From Acidimicrobiaceae bacterium (lineage in GTDB: Bacteria; Actinomycetota; Acidimicrobiia; Acidimicrobiales; RAAP-2), in NCBI GenBank assembly GCA_025350565.1, contig JANXXO010000085.1:1-53969 (forward strand): 53,969 nt of DNA. Direction: 5' to 3'. Within the stretch, counting starts at the first letter, position 1, and each line of letters begins with the position of its first letter. Both the position numbers and the translations under genes were made by a program. Below are positions 11,225 to 20,293 of the stretch, piece after piece. The notes beneath the pieces are model-generated. The model had not been told where the DNA came from. It ran no database searches and saw only the letters and a list, made by a program, of their open reading frames with translations.

Positions 11225-11686
11225 TTGATCATGACGCTTCTTTCGAGTTGCCCATCCGGGGATGAGAAAGTCCAACTGTTCGGGCTCCTGCTCGAGACCA
11301 ACGCTCGCCTCGCTCGAAGCCTGTCGCTCGAACTGGAAACGGAGTGCGCGCTACCCCTCGCGTGGTTTGACGTTCTGCTCCAACTTCACAAGTCGCCAGA
11401 GGGCCGGCTAAAGATGAATCAGATCGCCGACGCCATCGTGCACTCGACGGGCGGAACCACACGACTCATCGACCGCCTCGAAGAAGCGGGCTTCGTGGAA
11501 CGACACAACTGTCCCAACGACCGCCGAGCTATTCACGTCGCGATCACGCTGCTCGGAGAAGAGAAACTCACCGAGGCGTTAGCGGTCCACTTGGAGTACT
11601 TGGACGAGGCACTGGCGCGTCGACTTTCGGACAGCGAGCGCGCAACCCTGGCCACGCTCTTGACCAAATTGAACACGGCCCGCTAA
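11225..11686 (+). CDS. MarR-family transcriptional regulator
   Basis: 153 residues with the MarR winged-helix layout: an N-terminal dimerisation helix (LFGLLLETNARLARSLSLELE), a recognition-helix region (MNQIADAIVHSTGGTTRLIDRLEEAGFVERH) and the wing motif NDRRAIHVAIT. It most likely represses the divergent yceI gene and itself through the palindrome at 11169-11180; the ligand is unknown. The start is either TTG 11225, five bases after a TAAGGT -10-like box, or ATG 11231. The last three bases (TAA) overlap the convergent ileS stop. Confidence 0.9.
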   Translation: MIMTLLSSCPSGDEKVQLFGLLLETNARLARSLSLELETECALPLAWFDVLLQLHKSPEGRLKMNQIADAIVHSTGGTTRLIDRLEEAGFVERHNCPNDRRAIHVAITLLGEEKLTEALAVHLEYLDEALARRLSDSERATLATLLTKLNTAR

Positions 11687-14600
11687 GCCTTCGCGATCCA
11701 GGCCCTCGCGTCGCGTTCGTCGTCTAGTTCGAGGATCGTTCCCTCGCCCCACCCTGGACCAGTGATCACTTCAACAGCGAGCACCTCCTTGGCCAAGAGT
11801 TCGAAACCAGCACTGAGGTCGTCGAGACCGAAGACGTGCAGCACAATCCGGTCCGCCACGTCCAGTCCGGAGTTTTTGCGCAGGTCCTGCACTTGACGCA
11901 CGACGTCGCGCAAGTAGCCCCGCCGAAGGAGTTCGTCGTCCAGCGTGAGATCGAGGGCGATGACTTCCCCTCCCTCACGCGAGACGGCGTATCCGCCCTG
12001 TCCTTTCACGCGCAACTCAATATCGTTCGCGCCTAATTCGAAGTCGCCACTCGATAGCGTCACCCGCAGTGATCCTCCCGATTCGAGGGCCTCGGCCGCG
12101 GCGATGGAATCGAGTGCCGCGAGCGCTGGCTTGAGCTCTTTTACCGCTTCGCCTAGACGGGGTCCCACTTCGCGGTAGTTCGGCACGAGATCGAACGTCA
12201 AGACTGCCGCGAGCTCGGTACCGTATTCGAGATGGTCGACGTTTAGTTCATCCTCCACGATGCCCGAGGGCGGCATGGGCGAACCGGACGGCAAGAAGAC
12301 GAGGGCGCGGGCCAGGGGCTGGCGAACTTTGACGCCGGCTTCGGCGCGAGCGCCGCGACCGAGCGAGGTGAGTCGCCGGGCGACCGCCATCGATGCCTCG
12401 AGCTCGACGAGGCGACGATCGGGGTTACCGAGCGGCCAATCGGTCAAATGGACCGAGTCGGTGTCGGGGACCTCAAAGAGCTCGCGGTAGAGCCGTTCGG
12501 CAACGAAAGGACAAAAAGGGGCGAGGAGCAAGGTGACCCGCTGGAGGACCTCGAGCAGCGTCGCTTGAGCCGCCAACGAATCCGAGGCCGGCACGTTCGG
12601 ATCGGTTCGCCAAAACCGTCGACGATTTCGGCGCACGTACCAGTTGGAAAGATCGTCGATGAGTTCGGTCAAGGCATCCGTGGCGCCCAAGGGTTCGTAC
12701 CCGTCGAGCGCCAAAGTCACGGCGACCGTCACACTTTCCAGTCGCGACAGAATCCACTGGTCGATGGCCGGGCGATTGTTCGGCGCCGGAATCTGATGGT
12801 CAGCGGCGTCGAAGTGGTTCAGCGAGGCGTACGTGGTGAAGAAGCTGAAGGTGTTCCAGAGCGTCGCCAGCGTTTCACGCATCGACGAGTCAATGGCGTT
12901 CAGACCGGCCCGAGTCGACGTCCACGGCGAGCCCTGCGAAAACATCCACCATCGAAGGGCGTCAGCGCCGCGAGTGTTCAGTACTTCCCAGGGGTCGATG
13001 ACGTTGCCGACGGATTTGCTCATCTTCTTGCCGTGCTCATCGACGATGTGACCGAGACACAACACGTGCTCGAAGGGCTTGGCACCAAAGACGAGCGTGT
13101 TGACCGCGAGCAAGGTGTAGAACCACCCACGCGTCTGGTCGATCGCTTCGGCTATGAACTGGGCCGGGAACTGCATCGCGGCCTCACTGCCGGGCACGTG
13201 CGGGTAGCCCACCTGACCGGCGGGCATGGCGCCGGCGTCGAACCAGGCGTCAATAACCGGCTCAACTCGTTGGGCTGGTTCGCCGCACGTTCGACACGGC
13301 ACGATGATTTCGTCAATGGCCGGCCGGTGGGGATCGAGGTCACTGAGGTCGAGACCAGCCAGGGCGCCGAGTTCGGCCCGCGAACCAACGCAGGTGAAAT
13401 GGTTCTCTGGGCAACGCCAGATGGGAAGGGGCGTGCCCCAAAAGCGGTCTCGCGACAGCGCCCAGTCAACGTTGTTCTCGAGCCACTTCCCGAACCGTCC
13501 GTCACGGATGTGTTCGGGATGCCAATCAATCGTCGCGTTTTCGGCGATCATCTCTTCGCGGAACTGGCTGGTGGCCACGTACCAACTGGGTTTGCCCCAA
13601 TAAATGAGAACGGTCCCGCAGCGCCAACAGTGGGGTAAGGGGTGCCCGTAGTCCATGCGCCGAATGAGTACGCCGCGACGTTCGAGTTCGTCGTTGATGT
13701 CGTGGTTGGCACCTCGAACGTCTCGACCACTGAGCCACGCGACGGCCGAGGTGAAGGCACCGTCGGGACCGACCGGATTAATGGTCGGCAGATCGTGCGC
13801 CCGCGCTATCTCGCGGTCGATCTCACCGAAGGCCGGTGACTGGTGGACGAGGCCGGTGCCATCGTCGGTCGTGACGTACGCCGCCGTCACGACGTAACAG
13901 GCATCGCGGTCATCGGGAAACTCGACGTCGGTGAAGGGGCGTTCGTAATGCACACCGGCGAGCGTGGCGCCGAGCAAGGTGGACGTCGCGGTGGCGCCCT
14001 CGCCGAAGACCGATTCAACCAGTTCGCTCGCCACGATGACGCCGTTGACGACGGCGTAGGTGACCTCGGGGTTGACGGCGACCGCGACGTTCGACAGTAA
14101 CGTCCACGGCGTGGTCGTCCACACCGCGAGATGCGTGGCACCGCCTAGTCCACCGTGAGCATGCGCGTCGGTGATTCGAAATTTGACGTAGGCACTTTCG
14201 TCAATTTCTTCGGTATAGACGTCGGGTTGCCCGAGTTCGTGGCTCGACAGGGCCGTACCGCAGCGTGGACAGTAGGGCACGACTTTCAAGTCCTCGTACA
14301 GGAGTCCCCGGTCAAAGAGCTGCTGGAGTTGCCACCAGACGGACTCCACGTAGGAAGGGTGAAACGTATAGTAGGCGTGCTCCATGTCCGTCCAGTAGCC
14401 AATGCGTTGCGTGAGTTTCTCGAACTCCCCGACGTACGTCAGCACAGATTCACGACAGAGTCTGGTGAATTCGCCAATCCCGACTTGTTCGACGATGGCC
14501 CGCTTCCCCGAAATGCCGAGTTGCTTCTCGACCTGGACCTCTACGGGCAGTCCGTGCGTATCCCATCCGGCCCGTCGACTGACGAAATGGCCCTGCATGG

Positions 14601-14817
14601 TCTGGTAGCGGCAAAAGAGATCCTTGTACACCCGGGCCCACACGTGGTGAAGTCCCGGTTTGCCGTTGGCCGTCGGAGGGCCTTCGTAAAAGACCCAAGG
14701 TTCGGCGCCCGCGCGGTGCGCCATGGAGCGCGCAAAGACGTCATTGGCCTTCCAACGAGAGAGTTCGGCCTCTTCGATGGCCACAAAATCCAGTTCTGCG
14801 CTGATGGGGCGAAACAC
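11683..14817 (-). CDS. ileS: isoleucyl-tRNA synthetase
   Basis: Charges tRNA-Ile with isoleucine. At 1044 residues it belongs to the longer, eukaryote-like class of IleS often linked to intrinsic mupirocin resistance. The HIGH signature appears as GLHH (55-58, after PPTANGKP), the second signature KMSKS is near residue 598, and an editing (CP1) domain lies between, with CxxC pairs near 184 and 394. The C-terminal anticodon-binding half is complete. The GTG at 14817 has an AAGGAG site 5 nt upstream. Only about 70 bp separate it from the divergent acetyltransferase gene, too short for a T-box leader. Its stop overlaps that of marR. Confidence 0.96.
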   Translation of the reverse strand: MFRPISAELDFVAIEEAELSRWKANDVFARSMAHRAGAEPWVFYEGPPTANGKPGLHHVWARVYKDLFCRYQTMQGHFVSRRAGWDTHGLPVEVQVEKQLGISGKRAIVEQVGIGEFTRLCRESVLTYVGEFEKLTQRIGYWTDMEHAYYTFHPSYVESVWWQLQQLFDRGLLYEDLKVVPYCPRCGTALSSHELGQPDVYTEEIDESAYVKFRITDAHAHGGLGGATHLAVWTTTPWTLLSNVAVAVNPEVTYAVVNGVIVASELVESVFGEGATATSTLLGATLAGVHYERPFTDVEFPDDRDACYVVTAAYVTTDDGTGLVHQSPAFGEIDREIARAHDLPTINPVGPDGAFTSAVAWLSGRDVRGANHDINDELERRGVLIRRMDYGHPLPHCWRCGTVLIYWGKPSWYVATSQFREEMIAENATIDWHPEHIRDGRFGKWLENNVDWALSRDRFWGTPLPIWRCPENHFTCVGSRAELGALAGLDLSDLDPHRPAIDEIIVPCRTCGEPAQRVEPVIDAWFDAGAMPAGQVGYPHVPGSEAAMQFPAQFIAEAIDQTRGWFYTLLAVNTLVFGAKPFEHVLCLGHIVDEHGKKMSKSVGNVIDPWEVLNTRGADALRWWMFSQGSPWTSTRAGLNAIDSSMRETLATLWNTFSFFTTYASLNHFDAADHQIPAPNNRPAIDQWILSRLESVTVAVTLALDGYEPLGATDALTELIDDLSNWYVRRNRRRFWRTDPNVPASDSLAAQATLLEVLQRVTLLLAPFCPFVAERLYRELFEVPDTDSVHLTDWPLGNPDRRLVELEASMAVARRLTSLGRGARAEAGVKVRQPLARALVFLPSGSPMPPSGIVEDELNVDHLEYGTELAAVLTFDLVPNYREVGPRLGEAVKELKPALAALDSIAAAEALESGGSLRVTLSSGDFELGANDIELRVKGQGGYAVSREGGEVIALDLTLDDELLRRGYLRDVVRQVQDLRKNSGLDVADRIVLHVFGLDDLSAGFELLAKEVLAVEVITGPGWGEGTILELDDERDARAWIAKA

Positions 14818-14878
14818 ACGACTCCTTCAATGAATCCCCATATCGTACTGAACGATCAGTTGGCGACGAAACGGACCG

Positions 14879-14884
14879 TACGCT
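14879..14884 (+). promoter_or_regulatory. -10 box for a leaderless transcript
   Basis: TACGCT ends exactly 6 nt before the GTG at 14891, which has no ribosome binding site. Transcription would start at or next to the start codon. Confidence 0.5.
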
Positions 14885-14890
14885 GATGAA

Positions 14891-15364
14891 GTGCCCGAAC
14901 TCACGATTACGCAAGATCCAATCGACACGCACGGCGCCCTCAGCGTGCTCCACGCCGCGACCGACGAACTGACGCAACGTTACGGCGGCACCGGGGACAG
15001 CGAGCATCTCCACCTCGAAGAGTTGCGCCCTCCACTAGGCCTCTTCCTCGTCGCTCGACTCGACACTCATCTCGCCGGCGGCGTGGGACTTCGCGCAATT
15101 GGCCAACCGAGTGACCGCTGGGCAGAAATAAAACGCCTCTGGGTGCGCGTCGATCTTCGGCGCTCGGGAATTGCCGCCCGACTCATGGACGAAGTGACGG
15201 CGCGAGCGAAAGAGCTCGGCTACGTGCGCCTCTACTTGGAGACCGGACCGCGCCAGCCCGAAGCAATTGCCTTCTACGAAAAATTCGGTTGGCTGCCCCT
15301 CATCGACTATCCCGAAGGTGTCTTCGTCCACCCCCACTCATTGCGATTCACCAGGACGCTCTAG
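14891..15364 (+). CDS. GNAT-family N-acetyltransferase
   Basis: 157 residues. The acetyl-CoA-binding core is visible: strand beta-4 (EIKRLWVRVDLRRSGIAARLM, about 77-97) with an R-R-S-G-I-A version of the Q/RxxGxG/A loop, followed by the YLETGPRQPEAIAFYEKFGW motif near the end. This C-terminal motif is common in single-domain GNATs that act on small molecules. Substrate unknown. GTG start supported by the leaderless -10 box at 14879. Its TAG shares CTAG with the stop of the convergent HAD gene. Confidence 0.85.
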   Translation: MPELTITQDPIDTHGALSVLHAATDELTQRYGGTGDSEHLHLEELRPPLGLFLVARLDTHLAGGVGLRAIGQPSDRWAEIKRLWVRVDLRRSGIAARLMDEVTARAKELGYVRLYLETGPRQPEAIAFYEKFGWLPLIDYPEGVFVHPHSLRFTRTL

Positions 15365-16020
15365 GCGAACGCGCCGTCCATCCATTCGGGCGATAATTGG
15401 TCGAGGGAATCCAGTACCAGATCGGCCAGGAGAAATTCCACGCGGTGGCGGTCGTCCAACGTCGGGACGGCGACCACCATCATGGTGGCGGCCCTGGCCG
15501 CCAACACTCCCGCCGCCGCGTCCTCGAAGACGAGACACTGCGCCGGTTTGATGCCGAGTGAGGCAGCGGCAGTCAAGAAGACGCCGGGGTGAGGCTTACC
15601 GTAGGGCTCGAACTCGGCCGAGTGGACGGAAGCGAAGCGGTGTGCGAGTCCGAAGTGGCGTAGGCATCGCCCAATCAAGTCGAGTGGCGTCGAACTGGCC
15701 AGCGCGATGGGACCTCGCGCATCTGCCAACTCGAGGGCTCGAAGCGCCCCGGGCATTAACCGACCTTCTCGTTCAACGAGGTCGCCCACGCGCGTCACCA
15801 ACATGTGGACGACCTCGTCGGTGCCGTGGTTCTGCCAGGGATACCGAGCGCGCCAGTAGTCCACGACTTCATTGACGAACATTCCCTTCGTGGATCTACC
15901 TTCACTCTCGCCGAGTGGCACCCCAAGATCGCCGAAAATCTCCACCTCGGCCTTGTGCCACAGGACCTCGGAATCAATCAAGAGACCATCCATGTCGAAG
16001 AGCGTCGCGCGTACTGTCAC
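15361..16020 (-). CDS. HAD-superfamily phosphatase (beta-phosphoglucomutase/sugar phosphatase-like)
   Basis: About 219 residues. HAD motif I is FDMDG (nucleophile Asp and acid Asp), motif II the ALASST segment, motif III the Lys in YGKPHPGVF, and motif IV VFEDAAAGVLAA. The DSE segment after motif I and the helical cap place it in subfamily I, with beta-phosphoglucomutase- and 2-deoxyglucose-6-phosphatase-like enzymes; the substrate cannot be assigned. The GTG at 16020 is preferred because GGAAAGG precedes it; another GTG lies at 16038. It converges on the acetyltransferase with a 4-bp stop overlap and diverges from the next gene with a very short spacer. Confidence 0.88.
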   Translation of the reverse strand: MTVRATLFDMDGLLIDSEVLWHKAEVEIFGDLGVPLGESEGRSTKGMFVNEVVDYWRARYPWQNHGTDEVVHMLVTRVGDLVEREGRLMPGALRALELADARGPIALASSTPLDLIGRCLRHFGLAHRFASVHSAEFEPYGKPHPGVFLTAAASLGIKPAQCLVFEDAAAGVLAARAATMMVVAVPTLDDRHRVEFLLADLVLDSLDQLSPEWMDGAFA

Positions 16021-16056
16021 CCCGCCACCTTTCCACACGTCGACTACTACGGTGTC

Positions 16057-16989
16057 ATGATGCGACGTGTCAGACCATTGGAGAATGCCGATGTAGAGCG
16101 TGTAGTGGAGCGCATCACCACTCGCCTCGCGGAAGACGCCACCGTGCAGTCACTCGTCAATCCCGCTCTTCCGGTTGAACTGCTCGCGGACGCACTACGC
16201 AACGCGCGCCACGAGACGTGGGTCTGCGAAGAAGACGGTGTGGTGGTGGGTCACCTTTACGGCGCGATGCTCGAGAATGCGACGTACGGTAACGGCGTGT
16301 GGATAGGCCCCGACGGCGTCTCATTCAATACCACCGACATCCTCGCTGACCTTTACGCCACGGCCGGGGCCACGTGGCTCGAGCACGCTGCACTCGAACA
16401 CTACGTCTGGACGCTCGACGACGTCGTCTCGGTCGAGCCATGGTACGAACTGGGCTTCGCGCGAATGCATATGCGCGGCGTGCTGGCCCTGCGCGAACCT
16501 CGCGCACGTGAATTTCCGAGTGGCTACTTGATTCGACGCGGCGACGTCGACGACATTGACACCGCCGTAGCGCTGGACGACGAACTCGACGCCGTGCAAC
16601 GTGTCGGACCGAGTTTCTCCATCGGCCTCGACCACTCGACCAAGCGCGACGACCTCTTGGAGACGTTGGGCGACCCCGACACGAACCACTACATCGTGGA
16701 AGCGAATGGTCGCGCGGTGGCTCAGTGTCTTACCTTCGCCCTTCCTCCGCGAAGGGGTTCGTTCGACCACACCCTTCACTTGAGCGCGGTGACGGTGGAC
16801 GCCGAGCACCGTCACCACGGTGTCGGAACGGCCATGGTTGATTGGGCGTTGCGCGAGGCCTTTCACGCGGGCTTTCAGTACGTGGAGACCAACTGGCGCG
16901 TCACGAATCGACGGGCGGGCACGTACTGGCGCCACTACGGCTTCGTTCCGACCTACGTACGACTCCATCGCACCATCGGAACGGGCTAA
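16057..16989 (+). CDS. GNAT-family acetyltransferase, probably with two tandem domains
   Basis: 310 residues from the ATG at 16057 (a second ATG follows directly). The C-terminal domain is a clear GNAT: an LSAVTVDAEHRHHGVGTAMVDWAL acetyl-CoA loop (near 250-270) and a final TNWRVTNRRAGTYWRHYGF motif. The N-terminal ~150 residues are shaped like a degenerate GNAT (WVCEEDGVVVGHLYG, then a helix and YELGFARMHMRGV) without a good CoA loop, giving a tandem arrangement like mycothiol synthase-type proteins. Substrate unknown. TACTAC six bases before the ATG may be a weak -10. Its stop overlaps that of glutathione peroxidase. Confidence 0.8.
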   Translation: MMRRVRPLENADVERVVERITTRLAEDATVQSLVNPALPVELLADALRNARHETWVCEEDGVVVGHLYGAMLENATYGNGVWIGPDGVSFNTTDILADLYATAGATWLEHAALEHYVWTLDDVVSVEPWYELGFARMHMRGVLALREPRAREFPSGYLIRRGDVDDIDTAVALDDELDAVQRVGPSFSIGLDHSTKRDDLLETLGDPDTNHYIVEANGRAVAQCLTFALPPRRGSFDHTLHLSAVTVDAEHRHHGVGTAMVDWALREAFHAGFQYVETNWRVTNRRAGTYWRHYGFVPTYVRLHRTIGTG

Positions 16990-17468
16990 CCCAGGTTGGC
17001 TTCAATGGCGCTCACGAGCGCCGGGTCCTCGGGAGTGACGGTTGGCGCGAAGCGCTCAACCGTGCCGTCGGGTCCGATTAAGAACTTCTCGAAGTTCCAA
17101 CGAACGTCCCCGGTGTAGCCCTCGGCGTCAGCGGTCTTGTTAAGTTCGGCGAAGATCGGGTGTTGGTGCTCGCCGTTCACGTCGATCTTCTCGAACAGCG
17201 GGAAGGTCACGCCGTAGGTCGTGGAGCAAAAGGTCTGTATCTCTTCGGCACTACCTGGCTCTTGGCCGGCGAACTGGTTCGACGGAAAACCAACGACGGT
17301 GAAACCGCGGTCCGCGTAGGTCGTCTGCAGGGCTTCGAGTCCTTCGTACTGAGGTGTGAGGCCGCACTTCGACGCCACGTTGACGGCGAGTACCGTCTTT
17401 CCCGCGAAGGGAGCCAATGAAGCCGACTCACCAGCGAGCGTATTGATGGGAATGTCGTAAATAGTCAT
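16986..17468 (-). CDS. glutathione peroxidase-family thiol peroxidase
   Basis: 160 residues. Reduces hydrogen and lipid peroxides. The catalytic residues are Cys35 (NVASKCGLTPQY), Gln69 (FAGQEPG) and Trp124-Asn125 (WNFEKFL). Cys81 (FCSTTYGVTFPLF) is at the resolving-cysteine position, so it probably works as a two-cysteine enzyme with thioredoxin or another thiol rather than glutathione. A TAGAGT box ends six bases before the ATG, pointing to a leaderless mRNA. Divergent from a quinone oxidoreductase gene. Confidence 0.93.
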   Translation of the reverse strand: MTIYDIPINTLAGESASLAPFAGKTVLAVNVASKCGLTPQYEGLEALQTTYADRGFTVVGFPSNQFAGQEPGSAEEIQTFCSTTYGVTFPLFEKIDVNGEHQHPIFAELNKTADAEGYTGDVRWNFEKFLIGPDGTVERFAPTVTPEDPALVSAIEANLG

Positions 17469-17474
17469 GGCGCG

Positions 17475-17480
17475 ACTCTA
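17475..17480 (-). promoter_or_regulatory. -10 box for leaderless peroxidase transcript
   Basis: TAGAGT on the minus strand ends 6 nt before the ATG at 17468. No ribosome site is present between them. Confidence 0.5.
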
Positions 17481-17508
17481 ACGTCTGGTCGCTCCACGGT
17501 GACAGCCG

Positions 17509-17514
17509 TAGGCT
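17509..17514 (+). promoter_or_regulatory. -10 box for leaderless oxidoreductase transcript
   Basis: TAGGCT ends exactly 6 nt before the ATG at 17521; no ribosome site is seen. Confidence 0.5.
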
Positions 17515-17520
17515 GCACGA

Positions 17521-18471
17521 ATGCGCTGCGTGGCAATTCAGGACGGCAATCTCACCATCGTCGAACGCGAGACGCCCGACCCTGGTCCCCTCGATGTCGT
17601 CGTCGCGGTGCGCACGGCGGGCATCAACAATGCGGACCTAATGCAGCGCGAAGGACGATATCCCGCTCCCGAAGGATGGCCGGCCGACGTGCCCGGCATG
17701 GAGATGGCCGGTGTCGTGTCGGCCGTCGGGAATCGGGTGCACGAACCTCTCCTCGGACGACGCGTGTGCGCCATCGTCGGGGGTGGCGCGCAAGCATCAC
17801 ACTGTCTCGTGCCAAGCGAACACCTTCTGTTCGTGCCCGATCACGTTGGTTGGGACGAGGCCGGAGGTTTTGCCGAGGCCTTTACGACGGCCCACGATGC
17901 ATTGGTGACGCAGGCGCAACTTCGGACCGGCGAGCGGGTCTTGATCTCGGGCGCCGCGGGCGGCGTGGGAATCGCCGCGGTGCAAATCGCGCGTGCCCTC
18001 GGGGCACATGTGATAGCGGTCACCCGCACTAGCGAACACTTCGCGGCGCTGGCGACGTTCGGTGCGAACGAAACGGTCACGATTGAACAGGTCGCGGACC
18101 TCGAGCGCGTCGACGTCGTGCTCGAACTCGTGGGCGCCGCGCATCTCACCCTCGCGCAGCGTCTCCTGATGCCATTTGCTCGCGTGGTCGTTATCGGCGT
18201 CGGAGGCGGTGGCTCCAAACTGGAGCTCGATCTGCTCGCCCTTATGGGAACGCGCTCCACCCTGACCGGTTCCACGTTGCGCTCGCGTTCACGCCAAGAA
18301 AAGGGCGAGGTGGCCGACCGCGTCAACCACACCCTCGTTCCGCGCTGGCGAACTCGCGAACTCACCGTGCCCGTGGCTCAGACATTCAACCTCGACGAAG
18401 CGAGCGACGCTTACGACTATTTCGCCCGCCCGGGCAAGTTTGGCAAGGTAATCCTTCGTGTTGACGAATAA
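17521..18471 (+). CDS. NADPH:quinone oxidoreductase-like protein (zinc-free MDR family)
   Basis: 316 residues of the medium-chain dehydrogenase/reductase fold. An N-terminal GroES-like domain (INNADLMQREGRYP, PGMEMAGVV) is followed by a Rossmann domain with SGAAGGVGIAAVQIAR around residues 141-156. The zinc-binding cysteines of alcohol dehydrogenases are absent, as in quinone oxidoreductases (PIG3/QorA group). It probably reduces quinones or enones with NADPH, giving oxidative-stress protection alongside the divergent peroxidase. C-terminal FDVARPGKFGK-like ending (YFARPGKFGKVIL) is typical. The next gene starts 21 bp later. Confidence 0.9.
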   Translation: MRCVAIQDGNLTIVERETPDPGPLDVVVAVRTAGINNADLMQREGRYPAPEGWPADVPGMEMAGVVSAVGNRVHEPLLGRRVCAIVGGGAQASHCLVPSEHLLFVPDHVGWDEAGGFAEAFTTAHDALVTQAQLRTGERVLISGAAGGVGIAAVQIARALGAHVIAVTRTSEHFAALATFGANETVTIEQVADLERVDVVLELVGAAHLTLAQRLLMPFARVVVIGVGGGGSKLELDLLALMGTRSTLTGSTLRSRSRQEKGEVADRVNHTLVPRWRTRELTVPVAQTFNLDEASDAYDYFARPGKFGKVILRVDE

Positions 18472-18491
18472 CACCTTGTCCGAGTGACGCA

Positions 18492-18710
18492 GTGACAACG
18501 CCTGTGCCGCCACCGCCCGCCTCGCGCTGCGACCGGGCTCGAAGCGACTATGACGCGATTATTCGCGCGCACGAACGGGCCGTCATCGCGGGTGAACCGA
18601 GTTACCGTGACCCGTCAACCGGTCTCACAGTGCTGACCGTTGCCACGCACGTGGCGCGAGGCACCTGTTGCGAGAGCGGATGTCGTCACTGCCCGTTCGT
18701 CACTGATTAA
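18492..18710 (+). CDS. DUF5522-type small cysteine-rich protein
   Basis: 72 residues from a GTG. The core YRDPSTGLTVLTVATHVARGTCC followed by ESGCRHCPF matches the pattern of the DUF5522 family, small proteins with four clustered cysteines (here 58, 59, 63 and 66) that may bind a metal; function unknown. The N-terminal 20 residues are Pro- and Ser-rich and probably disordered. It sits 21 bp behind the oxidoreductase gene and probably shares its transcript. Its TAA shares TTAA with the stop of the convergent exporter. Confidence 0.75.
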   Translation: MTTPVPPPPASRCDRARSDYDAIIRAHERAVIAGEPSYRDPSTGLTVLTVATHVARGTCCESGCRHCPFVTD

Positions 18711-20218
18711 TTCGCCGTCTCTTCGTCGTGCTGCGCGAGATGGTCACGGTCGATGTTGACCAGTCCCCCGAAGGTGATCGCGGCAATTAAGAGCATCAAC
18801 GCCCCGAACCGAAACGACTCGTCGTAACCGTGGACGCTCGCCTGGGCGCGCAAGAGTGCTGTTGCGACTCCATGTCCATGTTGGTGGATCTTCGAGGCGA
18901 TGAATGACGCCGTGCTCGAGACGACGATCGTTCCGGCGATCGCCGTGCCGAAGGAGCCACCAATCTGTTGGGACGTAGTGAGCACGGCTGAGGCTGCGCC
19001 CGTGTCTTGGGGCCGCACGTTGAAGAGTGCGGTGGAGGCAATGGACACGAAGGCCATGCCGAGGCCGAGACTCGTCAGGATCATGGCCGGCATCACGCTC
19101 GAGATATACGCGCTGTGCACGCCAATGAAGGAGAGGTAAAACAGCCCGACCGCGGCCATGAGATTGCCGAAAGTGGCCAATGGTCGCGGCCCGATTTTGG
19201 GCAGCAGCTGACTGGTCGCGCCGGCGGCGAGAATGATGCCAAAAGAGAACGGCATGAAGAGCAGGCCGGTTTTCACCGCCGAGTAACGCTCAATGTCCTG
19301 GAAGTAAAACGTCATGAACAAGAACATGCCAAAGAGGCCGAGTCCAACGAAGAGCTGGGCGAGGAACGCGCCGGCGCGCACGCGGTCGGTAATCAAACGC
19401 AAGGGCAACAACGGGGACGAAATCCTTCCCTCGATGATGAAGAAGATGAGTAGCAGCACCGCGCCGAGCAGCATGAACAGCCAGGCATTCGTCGATCCCC
19501 AATGTTTGGTCGACGCCTGTGAGACCCCAAACACGATGCTGACCATGCCCGCGGTCGCGGTCAGTGCTCCGGGGACGTCGTAACGGGGATGTCCTTCGAC
19601 TTTGGACTCTTTGATATTGGGAATGGCGAGCGCGAACGCGATGATGGCCATGGGCGTATTGACGAACAGGCACCACCGCCACGAAAGGTACTGGGTAAGC
19701 AGGCCCCCCGCGATGAGGCCAATGGCGCCGCCCACGCCCGAGAGGGCACCGTAGACGCCGAACGCCTTCGCGCGCTCTTTCGAGTCAGTGAAGGTGACCG
19801 AGATAAGCGACAGCGCCGCCGGGGCGAGGAGTGCACCGAAGAGCCCCTGCAGCGCGCGGGCGCCGAAGAGCCACTGTTGGTTTTGCGCGAGTCCACCAAG
19901 AAATGACGCGCCGGCGAATCCGAGGAGTCCAATGAGAAAAGCCTTCTTGCGGCCCAAGTAGTCGCCAATGCGACCTCCGAGCAAAAGGAATCCACCGAAG
20001 GTAAGGGTGTAGGCCGTAACTGCCCATTGGTAGTTCTTGGTCACGATGTCAAGTCCACCGAGTGCTTTGGGGAGGGATGCGTGCGGCAACGCAATGTTCA
20101 CGATCGACGCGTCGAGGATCACCATCAATTGAGCAATGCCAATGACGACGAGCGCGAACCATCGTCGTGGATCGGGCGTTTCGGCGTGTACTACGTGACT
20201 GACTGAAGCCTCTGACAT
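18707..20218 (-). CDS. MFS multidrug exporter, DHA2 (EmrB/QacA) family
   Basis: 503 residues with about 14 membrane helices, the DHA2 pattern. Motif D/C-like signatures are visible: LDASIVNIALP in helix 1, GGRIGDYLGRKKAF in the 2-3 loop (motif A) and LSGVGGAIGLIAGGLLTQ in helix 5 (antiporter motif C). It would expel hydrophobic or cationic compounds using the proton gradient; the natural substrate is unknown. ATG with a GGGGGA ribosome site. No regulator gene of the TetR or MarR type lies next to it. Confidence 0.9.
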   Translation of the reverse strand: MSEASVSHVVHAETPDPRRWFALVVIGIAQLMVILDASIVNIALPHASLPKALGGLDIVTKNYQWAVTAYTLTFGGFLLLGGRIGDYLGRKKAFLIGLLGFAGASFLGGLAQNQQWLFGARALQGLFGALLAPAALSLISVTFTDSKERAKAFGVYGALSGVGGAIGLIAGGLLTQYLSWRWCLFVNTPMAIIAFALAIPNIKESKVEGHPRYDVPGALTATAGMVSIVFGVSQASTKHWGSTNAWLFMLLGAVLLLIFFIIEGRISSPLLPLRLITDRVRAGAFLAQLFVGLGLFGMFLFMTFYFQDIERYSAVKTGLLFMPFSFGIILAAGATSQLLPKIGPRPLATFGNLMAAVGLFYLSFIGVHSAYISSVMPAMILTSLGLGMAFVSIASTALFNVRPQDTGAASAVLTTSQQIGGSFGTAIAGTIVVSSTASFIASKIHQHGHGVATALLRAQASVHGYDESFRFGALMLLIAAITFGGLVNIDRDHLAQHDEETAN

Positions 20219-20293
20219 TCATTCCCCCCGTGCGGTGTGACTGTCGGCCGAACGCACGAGTACCGGCCCCATGGGTCTCATGACGATTGCCCC

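Noticed and set aside
12448-13638. 396-codon open frame antisense to ileS
   Set aside because: Composition is Arg/Gly/Val-rich without domain sense; it mirrors a clear ileS. Long antisense frames are expected at this GC content.
14818-14890. Possible T-box leader upstream of ileS
   Set aside because: Only about 70 bp are available and a good SD sits next to the start; no T-box stem pattern was seen.
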